Shown in pieces: positions 11,862 through 24,600 of a stretch of 64,000 nt of DNA (positions are counted from its first letter, which is position 1; each line of letters begins with the position of its first letter). Below the pieces are notes generated by a model. It was not told the DNA's origin and ran no database searches. It saw nothing but the letters and a program-made list of their open reading frames with translations. This DNA comes from Purshia tridentata. Taxonomy: Eukaryota; Streptophyta; Magnoliopsida; Rosales; Rosaceae. A program made the translations under genes and the position numbers. The stretch spans positions 1 through 64,000 of the forward strand of contig QANT01001566.1 in NCBI GenBank assembly GCA_003254885.1. The letters run 5' to 3'.

Positions 11862-14112
11862 ATGGTTCAGCAAACCATAGATTCTAAATTCAGTGAATAT
11901 GGGCTGGGAAATACTGAAGCAGAAATGCCTATTCATGATAAGCAACAGTCAGTTGCTGTAAAGAAGACAGTGTTAAGAGATTGCCAAAATGATAATAGAA
12001 TTGCAGTGCCCAACTCTACTGGGAACTCTTGTATATCAAAGGATAGAGGACCAACTAGTAATTCCATTAGAGTTTCTGGCACCAAGAGACCTTTACCTGA
12101 GCGCCCGGTGAGCCCTCCTCAACACCAATCGCCCAGTAGCAGTGCTGCAAATGGGCATCTTGTTTATGTTCGTAGAAAATCGGAAGCAGACATAGTCAGA
12201 AGTAGCACGTGTGATAGTGCAAGCATTAATGCTGCTTGTCAGGTATCAAGGAAACTTAGTCATCACGAGGCAAGCACCGAACCCATATCCCAAATAAAGG
12301 AGCCAAAAGTTTTTTGCATTCCGACGTTTGCACCTTTTCCAATGGCAGCTCCGACCATCCCGTCAGGAAAACCTTCAGTTCCTCTCCCACATTCTAAGTC
12401 TGGTATACGAGGAGCACCGGCAGGATCCAATGCTTCTGCTACCCCAACACTGGGTAGTTCAAAGGGACTCAGAAATCTGCACTGGGAAGAGCAATTTTAT
12501 CAATTGCAGTTGCTATTGAGGAAATTGGACCAATCAGAGAATGAGGATTATCTCCAAAGTATGCTCTTGAATTGAGAAAACTCACCTTAAGATGTTTATT
12601 TTCAAATTACTTAAAAATCTAACACTGATTCACCCTTTGATTTATGTTTATCTGGTAGTGCTGCGGTCGCTCTCCTCGGTTGAACTGAGCAGACATGCGG
12701 TTGAACTGGAAAAGAGATCAATTCAGCTTTCACTGGAGGAAGGTAGTATGAAAATTGGTTTATTACTTTGCATTTTTAAAAATGGAAATATAATAAAAAA
12801 ATTCCTGAATTGGAAATATATGAATCAATGCTTTATTTTCTTGTTATAAATATATGAATTATGAATTCTTGCTTATTGTGCAATTCACAATGGGAAAGTT
12901 CACAAAAACATTGATTAAGAAAGTCTGAAATCTGTTTTCATGATCCTTGTATGCAGTTACATGCATGCCAAATCTGCAAAACTTCTTTATCTACTTCATC
13001 TATGAATATTAGCAGGTTATTTTGATTAAATTAATCTTGCACTAGGGTCCTGCGAAAGTTAAAAACATTGTGCAGACTTGTTAGTTCACTTCTTCTATAA
13101 ATTTTGATGCTTTCAGTATCTGCTATTTGGTTTTTCAAAATCTTAATGTTTTCACATGGTTGGTAGCATACTATGATCTGCTATAACTGTTGTTATGTAC
13201 AATGATAAAAGAGACTGTTTATAAGGAGATGATTTAAACAATCACAATAAGTAAGTTTCTATGGTAAGGACTTATTTTTTCTCCTTTGAAAGGAATCACT
13301 AGCAATGTTTATTAGGTACCTTGTATATTTCATGCTTTATGACACGTGGTATCTACATGCGGCCAGATTCTGTAGGGAAGATGATATTTTCGTCCTATTC
13401 TCATTTATAACAAATTCAAACCATCTTAGCACCCACATAATGCATATGGTATGACGCAATATTTATCATTCTAGATGCTACCGTACTCAGGGGTGAGTCG
13501 ATCTCTCAAGTAGGCAGAAGCACATAATACATGTGACTTGGTGATGATAAACAAACATTGGTAAGGAAGTTCGCGCATGTAGGCTTCCTTATCCATTCTT
13601 GTCAGTAACGTTGCAGAAGTATGTGATGTGTAAAATTTCGATCCAATTCAAATCCAGTAAACTGATAGGTATAACTTTTTTTTGCACTTGTGGGTGGATG
13701 GCATTATGTTTTGGTATTTCAATGTAAGTGCTGCCGCCCAATTACCTGGAATCTATCTGTTTTCAAAATCATTCCTTACTCTTTGTTATTTCAAACTCTG
13801 TGGTCCATTTAATGATGGGTATGAGTTGGCAAAGCCCAAGCTTTCCTTTAAATTTTTTGTAACTACGTGGCAATAACAGAAAGCCAAATGTTTCATATCA
13901 TATCTGGTAATCATGCATTTTACTGTGGCTGCAACTATTGTAGTCAGGTAGTGCTTACATACCAAGTTTTTAAGCTTTCTATCTCTTATATTTTTGCATC
14001 TCCCATTATTGCAGCGAAAGAGTTGCAGAGTGTTGGGGTTTTGAATGTTCTGGGAAAACCTGTGAACCATTTTAAAGTGCCGTCGACTCATCAAGACCGA
14101 TCAGAGAAGTGA
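11862..14112 (+). CDS. Uncharacterised plant-specific protein with conserved C-terminal helix region
   Basis: Three coding exons join in phase: 11862-12558, 12659-12742 and 14015-14112, giving about 292 residues. I recognise no named domain. Residues 1-205 are low-complexity, rich in Ser, Pro and basic residues (KRPLPERPVSPPQHQ), and predicted disordered. The C-terminal third is ordered and looks helical: HWEEQFYQLQLLLRKLDQS, then MLRSLSSVELSRHAVELEKR, then LNVLGKP. I recall the same C-terminal block from uncharacterised proteins of other dicots, so it is probably a real conserved family. The tight junctions (CAA A|TG CTG; GAA G|CG AAA) restore that block and support the model. The last intron is 1272 bp. 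There is no signal peptide or membrane segment. Function is unknown; a nuclear or scaffold role would be a guess. Confidence 0.75.
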
Positions 14113-14180
14113 GAGCACACCCGGGAGGAGGGTGCAATTGTAATAATTAGTAATTTGCTGCTGGAGCTGGATAAAAATGT

Positions 14181-14504
14181 GCCTACTAGTTTCTTTTTCC
14201 CTGGTTGCATCTTCTCTGCAGTTGTTCTCTAGTTGGTTTTTGCTGGTATTCACTGCAAGTCTGTAATATTTGGCTTACCATATGTGCAGTATTTTTTTTT
14301 TTTTTTAACCTTTATCTGTAACCAAAGCTGCTGAAAGTATTGAGCCTACTAGTTTCTTTTTCCCTGGTTGCATCTTCTATGCAGTTGTTCTCTAGTTGGT
14401 TTTTGCTGGTATTCACTGCAAGTCTCTAATATTTGGCTTACCATATGTGCAGTAATTTTTTTTTTTTTACCTTTATCTGTAACCAAAGCTGCTGAAAGTA
14501 TTGA
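14181..14504. repeat. 163-bp tandem duplication downstream of the uncharacterised gene
   Basis: The segment beginning gcctactagtttc at 14181 is repeated from 14344 with a period of 163 bases. The copies differ at only a few positions (ctctgcag/ctatgcag, gtctgtaat/gtctctaat) and in poly-T length. It starts about 70 bases after the stop codon, so it probably lies in the 3' UTR, with aataaaaag at about 14520 as a candidate poly(A) signal. The high identity points to a recent event. Confidence 0.9.
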
Positions 14505-15494
14505 ATTGTAACTGTTGAAAAATAAAAAGAAATAGAAAATTTGTCAACTGCTATGCAGCTTCTTATTTAATCCGATTGTCTGTTTGTGTATTGGGCTTTA
14601 AATTTGGTGGGCCTGGTGGTTTCCTCTAATCCTTTTTCAAACCCCAGTTTTAAGTGAAAGTTAGGTCTATATCCAAGCTTTTGGTAAGTTCAAGTTGCCA
14701 AAAGGAAAGATATCATATCACCATGCAAACCTTCAATGCATATAATTTATAGTGTGGATTCTCCATTGATCTTTTTTACGTTGTTTAAAAATTTTATTTA
14801 ATTATCCATGATAATTAAACTTCTTTGAACTTAGAATGCTCAACTCTTAACCTTCAAAACGATGCAGTTTTTGATATAAGCTCAAGATTAACACACAAAC
14901 AATCAGCAATCATTATGTGCAATTAATGACATTGCAAACCCTTACCCCACCAAGAAAAAGAGAAATGAAAAGGAAACAATGATTATGGTCTTTTAAGTAG
15001 ATTAGAATTCGTTTGTCGATAATATTATTAATATACATCTTTGGAATTTGGAAGGGTTACACTCAACTTTATTATTCAAGTCCCCATTATTTGTAAAGAG
15101 AAACAAAGATTTGCCATATGAAATCACATTCCAACGTACTTTGATATGAAATCATATCACATGAAAAGAAAAATTAAAAAAAATCATATCACATCACATC
15201 CCAAATGGCATGCATTAACATCGAAGCCATTAAATAAAACCTTATAAAATAGGTCATTGTCTGCCACCTTCATGCACACACAATGTGCTTGTAAAATGAG
15301 AAAAAAAAGAAAAAAAGTGGGATAGTGGGTTTGAACTGTACGGATAGGAACAACAATAACCGATAATAACTGCCAATTCACGATGTGTCCCAAGTAACCG
15401 TCTTTATGCCTACAAAACCCAAACCTTCACCAACTGTTGAACTTTTTTCTCCTCCTCCAATTTTTCTCTTCAGCCGAAGCCTCACAAAGTCTCA
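14505..15494. other. Intergenic region and ZAT promoter
   Basis: No gene is supported. The sequence is AT-rich with repeated 'atatcacat' motifs around 15115-15200. The region just before 15495 is pyrimidine-rich (ttttctcctcctcc) and is the likely leader of the zinc-finger gene. Confidence 0.5.
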
Positions 15495-16628
15495 ATGAAC
15501 AACGATCCTCCGGACCTCGATTTCCGCTTCCCCACTTCACCCACGACCCACCAAAACGCAGTCGTCTCCACCGCCGCCACTGCTTTCGCTGCTGCTTCGT
15601 CTTCTACTTCTGCTTTCAACACTGCGAGTAAACACCACCACCACCACCAACACCAAAACCCCAGAAAAAAGCGCTCGAAACTGAGCAGAGTCGACGACCC
15701 GGCTGCTGCTGCTGCGACCCGGATTTCGAGGCCCAAGTATGCGAAGAAACCTGACCCATCTGCCCCGAAGATCACGAAGCCGTGCAGCGAGTGTGGGAAG
15801 AAGTTTTGGTCATGGAAGGCTCTGTTTGGGCACATGCGGTGTCACCCTGAGCGCCAATGGCGGGGCATTGATCCTCCGCCGAATTTACGACGACCCGTTT
15901 CGCTGAGTCGGGGTTTGAGTGAGTTGGAATTGGCGATGGGCGAAGAGGACCACGAGGCGGCCTCTAGTTTGCTAATGATGGCTAATGGGACTAGTATTGG
16001 GACTAGTAGTGTTGGGACTGGTAATGAGATCACTATGAATACTCAGAGTGTTAGTACTACTTGTACTTTTCAAGGTGTGGTTCAAGAGGTCGATCATCAT
16101 GGTGGGAATTTCCGGTTTGAATGCTCGAGTTGCAAGAAAGTGTTTGGTTCGCACCAGGCTCTGGGGGGTCACAGGGCAAGCCACAAGAATGTGAAGGGTT
16201 GCTTTGCAATTACAAGGAGTGATGGTGAGGTTGATCAGGACCATCATCATCATCATCACAATGGTCATCATGTAGTTGGTCAGGGTCATGGGCATGGTGA
16301 TGATGGTGATGATGGTGATGATGGTGATGATGGTGATGATGTTATGGTGTTGGGAGGGCACAAGTGTAGCATTTGTTGGAGGGTGTTTTCTAGTGGGCAA
16401 GCCTTGGGGGGGCACAAGAGGTGTCACTGGGAGAAAGGTGATCTCGAGCCATCATCATTATCACTGGCCCAATTAGGGCCCAACAACAACAACAACCCTT
16501 GTGGATCAAAGGAAGGTTCTGGTGGGTTGGACTTGAACTTGCCTCCTGCTCCTCATACTAATGAAGATGACCAGTCCTCTTCTTATTCTTCCTCAGCCCT
16601 CACTTTGGATTTAAGGTTGGGTCTGTAA
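15495..16628 (+). CDS. C2H2 zinc-finger repressor, ZAT2/ZAT3 (DAZ1/DAZ2)-like
   Basis: Single exon, 377 residues, typical of this intronless class. Finger 1 (C97, C100, H113, H117) has the divergent helix SWKALFGH followed by HPERQWRGIDPPPN, a signature I associate with ZAT2/ZAT3. Fingers 2 (C210-H230) and 3 (C291-H311) carry the plant QALGGH motif. Two EAR-type repression motifs follow: DLNLP at 346-350 and LDLRLGL at the extreme C-terminus. In Arabidopsis DAZ1 and DAZ2 act downstream of DUO1 in sperm-cell formation; a similar role here is inference. Low-complexity parts are a His run at about 47-51, another at 250-255, and a five-unit Asp-Asp-Gly run at about 268-282. The basic stretch PRKKRSK (56-62) may be a nuclear signal. 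Confidence 0.9.
   Translation: MNNDPPDLDFRFPTSPTTHQNAVVSTAATAFAAASSSTSAFNTASKHHHHHQHQNPRKKRSKLSRVDDPAAAAATRISRPKYAKKPDPSAPKITKPCSECGKKFWSWKALFGHMRCHPERQWRGIDPPPNLRRPVSLSRGLSELELAMGEEDHEAASSLLMMANGTSIGTSSVGTGNEITMNTQSVSTTCTFQGVVQEVDHHGGNFRFECSSCKKVFGSHQALGGHRASHKNVKGCFAITRSDGEVDQDHHHHHHNGHHVVGQGHGHGDDGDDGDDGDDGDDVMVLGGHKCSICWRVFSSGQALGGHKRCHWEKGDLEPSSLSLAQLGPNNNNNPCGSKEGSGGLDLNLPPAPHTNEDDQSSSYSSSALTLDLRLGL
16296..16340 (+). repeat. Coding 9-bp repeat (GATGATGGT)n in the ZAT gene
   Basis: About five units of the nonamer GGTGATGAT encode a Gly-Asp-Asp run between fingers 2 and 3. The run follows a CAT-repeat encoding histidines at about 16242-16260. Repeats of this kind change length in frame. 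Confidence 0.85.
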
Positions 16629-19600
16629 TGAGGGACTTGCTACTTAATTACTGAATTAATTCTTTTGTTGGGTCCTCTGCTAACTCTGTGTTACTCACTC
16701 TTGCAACTTAATTAGGGATTGATATATTCTGTAACATTGATAATTTGACTTGGACAAGATGTGCTTTATTAGTTATTTTGTTGTTGGCTCCACAATTTGG
16801 AGACAGATATGTGTTCCATAGAATACACCTGAAAAGACACTTTCACATTACTAATACCAATAAATTACAGAGCTCAGTGTTCAGGTTGTTTGATGTTTGA
16901 TGTTTGATGTTATGATATTTTTATAGTGGTATACGAATTTATGAAATTGATATTTGCATCTTTTTGATAGTTGGTTGTGTTAGTTCTTACTGCACAAAAA
17001 GATGGCCAGAAGATGTATTACTAATTAGTAATTAACAAGCATGGTTTTGTCCTTCTTCACCTTGTTTTAGGATCACCATTGTACACATAGTTTATATCTT
17101 TGCCTTGCCTTCTGAGTTAATCTTATGTTTTCTGTTTTGATCACTGATTAGTCTCATCCACTTAATTAGAGCTTAAACTCTGGGATTTTCAGGTAAACCC
17201 ATGTGGTCCATCAGTTGAGTAGTTAGTCCTAATGTGAGGTCTGCCAGTGGTATGCACCTACCTGATCGATTTGTAGTCACAAGCTGTCCGAATATATAAA
17301 CAAACAAATCTAGTCTGTTCAGTAATATAGTTCCATTTGACACTTGTATGTGGCCATTTGATCCATCTCAGGGATACTGTCTGGTGACTACATAAGAATA
17401 AAACCCATCATCTGATTGTTATGTGGCTTTACAATCTATGTTTTAGATCTTGAGTTCCATTTACAATATGAGGATGTAATGTGCCATTTGATTGGTTTGG
17501 TAGTCAGTTCTTGCCTGACAGTTCATACTAAGACCATTAGATGAAAATATATTGGTGGCCTTAATCATAGGAAGGCATAAGGTAAGAAGAACTCACAAGG
17601 CAGTATATTTATGAAGATAATGACTTGGACTCTGTCCATTGCAATATGGGTGTGTATGTGTATGTGTTTTGGATTTCAACGGCATCAAAAACTTCAGTTT
17701 GATTTTTCTGATACTGTGATACCTCTAGACCAACTCAGAACTTGGAAATGATTTCCAGTTGAACAGGTGTTAGTTGAAATTATTAGACATTTAATTTGCT
17801 CTCTCTCTCTCTCTCTCTCTCTCAAATGATCTAAATTTCTCACAAAGAAAAAAAATTTAAAATTTAGCTTATGGATAATACTCCAGTCTTTACTCTTTAA
17901 GGAACTGTAAATGATGGCATAAGTCTGTATCTCAGATATCTATCCTTTCCTAGGTTTCATGGCTCAGGTTCAATTAACACAGCATCACAACTTTTTTAGC
18001 TGAAAGGCTGGTTTACTTTAGATTACTCTACGCCTCCTTACAATTGGGTCATTATGGTAAAAGCCTAACTCAACTATCTCCATTACATCACATTGTTGCA
18101 ATTTTTCTCTACTTTAACTTACCTTAAAGTACTTTTACCTCGAAAGAATCTATCTCATATATGCAACTTAGAGGATTCTACTTGGTGATTTGTGTAGTTT
18201 ACAATCAGACTTTCTGTTTTGTTTGTGAAAAGAAAGGAAGTCATTGAACCTGTAATGGCAGGGTCCATCATTCAATTAATCCTCTTATTTAATTATGCAT
18301 AAACATTAATAAAATTTTCCTATATCATCTTAAATGATTGAGCGAGTACATCAATCCTCCCTGTCGGAGAATAGATATTGCCCATATCTACCATTTTTTT
18401 TTTCTCTTTTATCAATTATACTTTATGGGTCTTTCCCTAACTAGCAGTCAATTCATGCCATTCTATATATGGCCCGTACTATAACAAGTGCATCACATTC
18501 ATAATCCCCATATGACATGGACCTTTTCATCTTTATATATAAAAATCACACTAAAACTTACTGGATTCAGAGATTCAAGAATAGATTTTCTGTTCAATGA
18601 GAAGTGATTCATTCATTCATATCTATATATATATTATAACAACCTTCTGAGTCACTAGATATATATATATATATTTGCACTCATAGTTTCTGATAAACCA
18701 TTTGAAACTTTCTGAGTCACTAGGTATAGTTTTGAAACCAAAGTATGAACCCACCTATTAGAGAGAGCAACTAACTGGACATGACTTCATGTTTTCTGTC
18801 TTGACAGTCCAATCAAAGGCTCTTTTAGCTGAAGGCTTGATTAGATTGCACTCACAATATCTGGGAACAACTTCATAAGCCACTGAATGTGATATGGAAA
18901 TTTAAATTTGCTTTCAACTTTTCAACTGATCCTGGTCTCTGGGGTCACCAGATAACCATCCCATTGTAATGGTCCTAATCTGCATTATTAACATATGTAG
19001 ACTTACAAAACTGTTTAATTCAAAAGTGGAGCAATAGAAAAATATAGCAGTCTATATCCAACTGAATAACATAGAACAAATCAAATTTATTTTAATGTAG
19101 AGTTCCTGCAGGTTCATGTTGATCATAAATGACCATCACTTTCTCACAATCAAATTGCTGTCAAGAGATTAATTTTTAATCACTTGATAAAGAATTGATT
19201 CTTTCATTGATTGTGGTTGGGTTTTGAACAACAAAAAGGGGACCACACCAGGTTAATTTTTCTTCCATTAATCCTATATCTCACCAACGCAACACTCCAT
19301 TTGCAAGATTATATAATTACCTCAGTGACCGTCCCTTTTACTGTTCTTCTGATCAGAAACAATACATTTGTGTTTAGATTATATTCACCTACCCCTAATG
19401 ATTCTAGCTTATACCTACTCATGAACAATGTCACACTATTTTATATGGAATCTGTATAACTAAACAAATTAACCATGATTGAAGGAAGCATAGTCTCATT
19501 ATTTTCATTTTGGGTTTTCCCTCGAAGTACTCAAATCAGACCTTGCTTTTTAGTTTAACTCAAAGAATCTTTTCTGGGTCTGTTTCCTATATATCTGCTT

Positions 19601-19931
19601 TCTGCAACATGATTCATGTTAATATACTGTTGAAATGAAATTATAAGGTATCCTCTGCAGTCTGCCCAGTTGAGTTTGGACATGAAATTAATATCAAATA
19701 TATGGGTCCTCTAATTGTAAGCATATTATTACATATATTAATCCAATTATTTTTTATATAACCACTCCTAGTTTTCTACTATTAATTTCTTTTTCTGCTG
19801 ATGATTAATGCCTTTATATGAATTATATGCAGAAGACAGTGACCCATTTTCACAGTGACATCCACATCCACCCCTCTTACAAATATATATATATATATAT
19901 TACTTGGTTGATGATGAAATCCACCCCTCTT

Positions 19932-19969
<38 letters not shown>

Positions 19970-21528
19970 CTTGGTTGATGATGATATAAATTAATGGGGT
20001 AAGTGGTTACAACATTAAGTCATGAACAAACAATTAAACAAAAGCATCAAGTTTGAAGAACAAGCCTCCTTAATTCCTTCCACTTCTCTTGTTCTCTTCC
20101 CTTTAGATCTACTTGTAGTCCCTCTATAAATTTTCTCAGACCAGACCCTTATAGGTGCTTGAAAACCTCCTACACACTCCTACTTACACATAATAAACAA
20201 ATTGAATTACTGGGGTTCCTTGTAAGCTAGCGCAATCTAAGCAAATATCAAACACTTGTCAACACCAGGGCTCATCTGGGTGTGAATAACCAAATTTGAA
20301 TCCTCCTACACTTGAATGATGAATTCACATTGGATCCCTTGTCATATAGTTCCTAGTCATTTCCTAACAAACTTAGAAAAAAATTTCATTGACCAATCCT
20401 TTGCTAGTATATTCATATAAATATATATTATATGTGTGTGTGTGTGTATGAGAATCTCCACCACCAATCCCTGAGGTCATGAGTTTTCATGGTATGATTC
20501 TGGTACAGCTTGGTATATAGAAAGCTTAATCACTTTGATTAAGATCAAGATAACATAAATATATATAGCTGATGAGGTTTTAGTTTAATTATTGTCTGCT
20601 AATTGTATGACCTCTCACCTAATTAATTTCGTTCTTTAATTTATTATATTTATAACCTTAAAAGGCAACAAACTTTAACGATTACAAATTCTTTAAACCT
20701 GCTGTACGTCGATGATACTGCAAAAACAATTCTAAGTTGACAAGAACTAAAAGATTAGAGATCACATGTTCAACCAGGAATTTAATTAACCATATCCATC
20801 TTAATTTAGAGTAACAGATTTTTTATGTGCTAAACCTACCACAATTGTATAATCAAATACTCAAATATATAGACCTCCATCTCGCTCATTAAAATTTAGA
20901 TATAAACGTAAGTAAATGTTCTCATGCTTAATAGTTTGAAAACATAAGATGGTTATGTTATCGTATATATTATGCATATGAATTATTGATCAACTCTTAA
21001 CTGAAATGCGTGGTCAGATTTATAATCTAATAACCGATCGGTGCAAATTAATTGAGGTCGTTATAGGAACATTGATTAAACCTTAGATTATATTTTCAAA
21101 ATCTCTGTTCAGTAGGCATTTGTCATTCATAAATTGAATGGTGTCACCATCGTTGTCAAAGATGAGGAAATAAGCATTAACATATCGTTGACAGAGGGTA
21201 GGCATTGAAGTAGTAGATATTATAAGCAAATTGTGGCAAAACATGATTGCCGGCCTCTACTTTAATATACCATTTTTTCAGTAATCAAAAAATGCGCTGT
21301 CTTGCACAGCAAGTCATATGTTGTATATAATATATTATGTTCATATAGTAATGTGTTATGTCATATGTAATGGAGACTGGGAATCTAAGATGAATCTTTT
21401 CCACTATTTGTACCCGTCAGATTAGAATATCCTTTCCCTGGTTTAATTAATATCAATTGAATGACATGATTACTAATAAACAAGAAATCCATATATCCCA
21501 TATATATGTATATGGATAGATTGTGGAT
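16629..21528. other. Gene-poor region, left part
   Basis: No ORF resembles a known protein and I see no splice-compatible exon chain. The first few hundred bases are the ZAT 3' UTR. Present are a (CT)n run at about 17800-17822, (TA)n runs near 18625 and 18658-18674, a tandem duplication with (AT)n at 19866-19984, and a (TG)n run near 20430-20448. The rest is AT-rich sequence without clear terminal repeats of a transposon. Confidence 0.6.
19866..19984. repeat. Tandem duplication carrying (AT)n microsatellites
   Basis: The unit atccacccctcttacaaat-(AT)n-tacttggttgatgatga occurs twice in a row, from about 19866 and from about 19919. The copies differ mainly in AT-run length (about 10 versus about 18 units). 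Confidence 0.85.
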
Positions 21529-21660
21529 ATGAATTATTAGGTTTTTATTTTCTTTTCTTCTTGAATTGGGAGAGGGGGAATCGAACTTTGGTGTAGAGTG
21601 GGCAATTTCACGGTCCTTCTAATTAGGCTATCCGGTCAGCAACTGCATGAATCATTAAGT
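21529..21660 (-). mobile_element. Degenerate tRNA-derived SINE with 14-bp target-site duplication
   Basis: The flanks atgaattattaggt (21529-21542) and atgaatcattaagt (21647-21660) match at 12 of 14 positions. The 104-bp insert, read on the minus strand, contains an A-box-like tagcctaattagaagg and a B-box-like AGTTCGATTCC about 35 bases later, then an A-rich tail. The structure matches the element in PUB15 intron 2, but the sequence outside the promoter boxes differs, so it is probably another family. The decayed duplication suggests greater age. Confidence 0.55.
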
Positions 21661-24600
21661 CCGAATTTAATTGTGATACAAATTCACAATTTAGTAAAAG
21701 AATAATCAACCGATATTGTGTGACGATGCAAATAAAATGGCCAAGTGGTAATATTTATAAAATTTAATCCCAACACTAGAGAGCAAACCCTAAATCTTCA
21801 ACCGCAAGCCCCAAAATCCAACTCCACATTAAAACATTAAATTTCTTTGTGATTATAAATCAAAAAATAATTGGTGGAGAATCTATACTTCAGTAGTGAA
21901 AAAGTAAATTTATTGACATTTAAGATTTAAAAATTATATATAACATGCATGCAGTATCTGTATCGTAAAATTTTCTTAACTAAATTTAAACAAGATCGTT
22001 CCAACTTCGAACTGAGTTCGAGCAGGAAATAGGAATCCAGCTCTGAAGCTTTTGGCATATGTATGTAATGCAAATTTTTCTTTGCTATCTAATACATGAG
22101 CTGTTTATCATCTTATTAGAAATCTGATCTGGGACTAGGACTGGTGCAAATCTGAATTATCTAATGGTGGAAAACATGATTTGTTATCATTATTAAAATG
22201 CATGTAATTGCTATCTTAATTTCATACAAAGTAAGAGAAAGACCAGGACCATAATATTGCTGATGTTCTGAATCGTGACTTTGTTGCTTTAATTAAAAAT
22301 TTTTGAACAACGTCACAATATTGTTCACAAAATCAAGTTTCTAAGTGAGTGGTGCATGACACCATTTGAGTAATTAAAAAAATTAATTGTTAATTAAAGA
22401 AGAAATTAAGGAAAACTAAGTAGAAGAAAATCAAATCCCACGCACCAGCAGGTCCAGCACAAATTTCCCACTTGTCATACAGTAGAAGCAATTTAAATAT
22501 CGTGTCTGACTCGATACCCAAGTCACAGAGCACAACCTATTGGTTCAATATGTATAAGTACACGTAAGAGATTAGAGGTAGTCAATTAAATGTCACTGTA
22601 ATTAATCAATTGTTAATTAGCATTAACCTAGTTTTAGTTAATTTAATTAACAATTCGCCGCTTATACCCACAAATATTCAAATGAATAAAAAATTGCACT
22701 TACTCTAATCAGCATTGCCACATATGTAACCATTCTTAGGTATTCGGGCTATAAAATTAACATTAAACTTCACTTTCAATGACTAATCAAAGTCTTTTTA
22801 TGACTAATCACGTTGGTTATTTAAGTATTTACATCTCTTTCTGAGTTGCGCAACTTAGAACATGATAGAAAGAGAGTATGATGAAATGAGAAAGTGATGT
22901 GACACAAATCACTATCACACTTGATCGATATAGGAGCCTTGATTTTATAATTAAAGGGTATTTAAAGTGACCAAAACAATAGATTATGCAGCTACATTGA
23001 GCAATAATTGTTCCATTATGTGTATTAAATGAATTGGGGAACTATTTAATTAGGGCATTTACTAAGGTTTCTTTAGATGTTCTTTAAATAGTAACTCCAT
23101 TTTGTTCTTGATTTGCTGGGGTTTTTGATTAACTTTCCGGCATCATATCTAGTATCTAACATAACTATATATATACACTAAATGCAAATGCTAGGAAGTG
23201 TTCTCTTATAAATGGGATTTGACTTGTTATTGTAATTAAATTGTCCATTAATTTATACCATTAAGTTAAATTAAGGTTTGTTTAAATATGTGATTTAAGA
23301 TGATAGTCTAATTACAAATATAACATACTAGATATGTGATAAGAGAATATTATTCATAACAAATTAACACACTTATTTTTAGTTATATGTACATAAAACG
23401 AATCAAACTATAAAATGGATCATTATTGTGGGCATATTTATTCAAAGATGGATCTAAAGTGGAAATAATTGTCCCCATAATTTCTAAAAGTTTTGAGTTC
23501 CACCTAGTGTCGCTTGAATGTCTCCCTAAAACCATAAGAGGGCTAAAAAAAATTAAAAAAACTAGAAGATCTTCTTATTTAATAGAAAACTTACTTTTCC
23601 ACCCAAGAATTAAAAATTTCTGTTAAAAGCTTTGGGATCCACTCAAAGTCATTTTCATATCTTCCCTTTCTTAGATTAAAAGTAATAAAGAGGACCATAA
23701 TTTATTAATTTCATTCTTTCACACAATTGACATTGTGATTCGTGGACTGCAAGAGACTTTCATGATCGAAATGCATGCTTCACGGAAATCCCACAACAAT
23801 AAGATAATTAGTTAAACAATCGAAGAGATATAATATTAATTGGTGTGTGGTGTTTTGTCAAAGGTTTTCGATTTCTAAGTCTGAAAAATTGGCTCTTTTT
23901 GAGAGTCTCATCCAGTCTTTAATTTATGGCATGTATAGATCTTTCATGATTAATGATATGGGAAATTCCCACCTCCGTTATCTAATCTCGTTTACACGTG
24001 AAGAGGTAAGAAAAAATGCAGATATAGAAAAAAATTGCAGATAGAAAAAAAATTTAGAGGTGCAACTTTCACCCTAAAGCTTACAAACCAACCAAATAAG
24101 TGGGGAATTCAAATTACAAGTTTCAAATTGAAACCTCTTACAAGTTACGACCAAAATTCTGATTTCATATGAGAGAAAAGAACAACTGATTTAAAAAACA
24201 ACAAACACACATATTCTTTGTGGCTTGCTCGATCATTCTCATTATAATAAATAAATTTCGAACATAAATCAATGGCTGACAGTCGTCCATACTAGCTAAT
24301 GTGCAATTATCACTAATACATGCCTCGAATAATATGTCATTAGAAACAAAAAAACGCATCGTTCTTTCATCAGTGTGCTTCAATCAGATTCAGAACCAGA
24401 ACCAACTCAGCTTCTTATTCTTTATACATGTGGTAAGGCCTCAATGAAATGTATATGAACAAGGTTATTCGTTCTTGATACAGTGGCCAGCCCTAGCTAA
24501 TAAAATAATTAAGAGAAGCATACAGCATTTAAAAACCTTGACTGTTTAATTAATGAATGTTTTATAAAATATTCTGACAGATCGAGAAAAGAAATCTTAA

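Noticed and set aside
15972-16476. Met/Thr- and Val/Met-rich ORFs overlapping the ZAT gene
   Set aside because: These are other-frame shadows of the GAT/CAT repeats in the zinc-finger coding sequence.
23426-24044. Two 65-codon ORFs in the gene-poor stretch
   Set aside because: No recognisable motif, no neighbouring exons with matching splice sites, and AT-rich codon content expected by chance.
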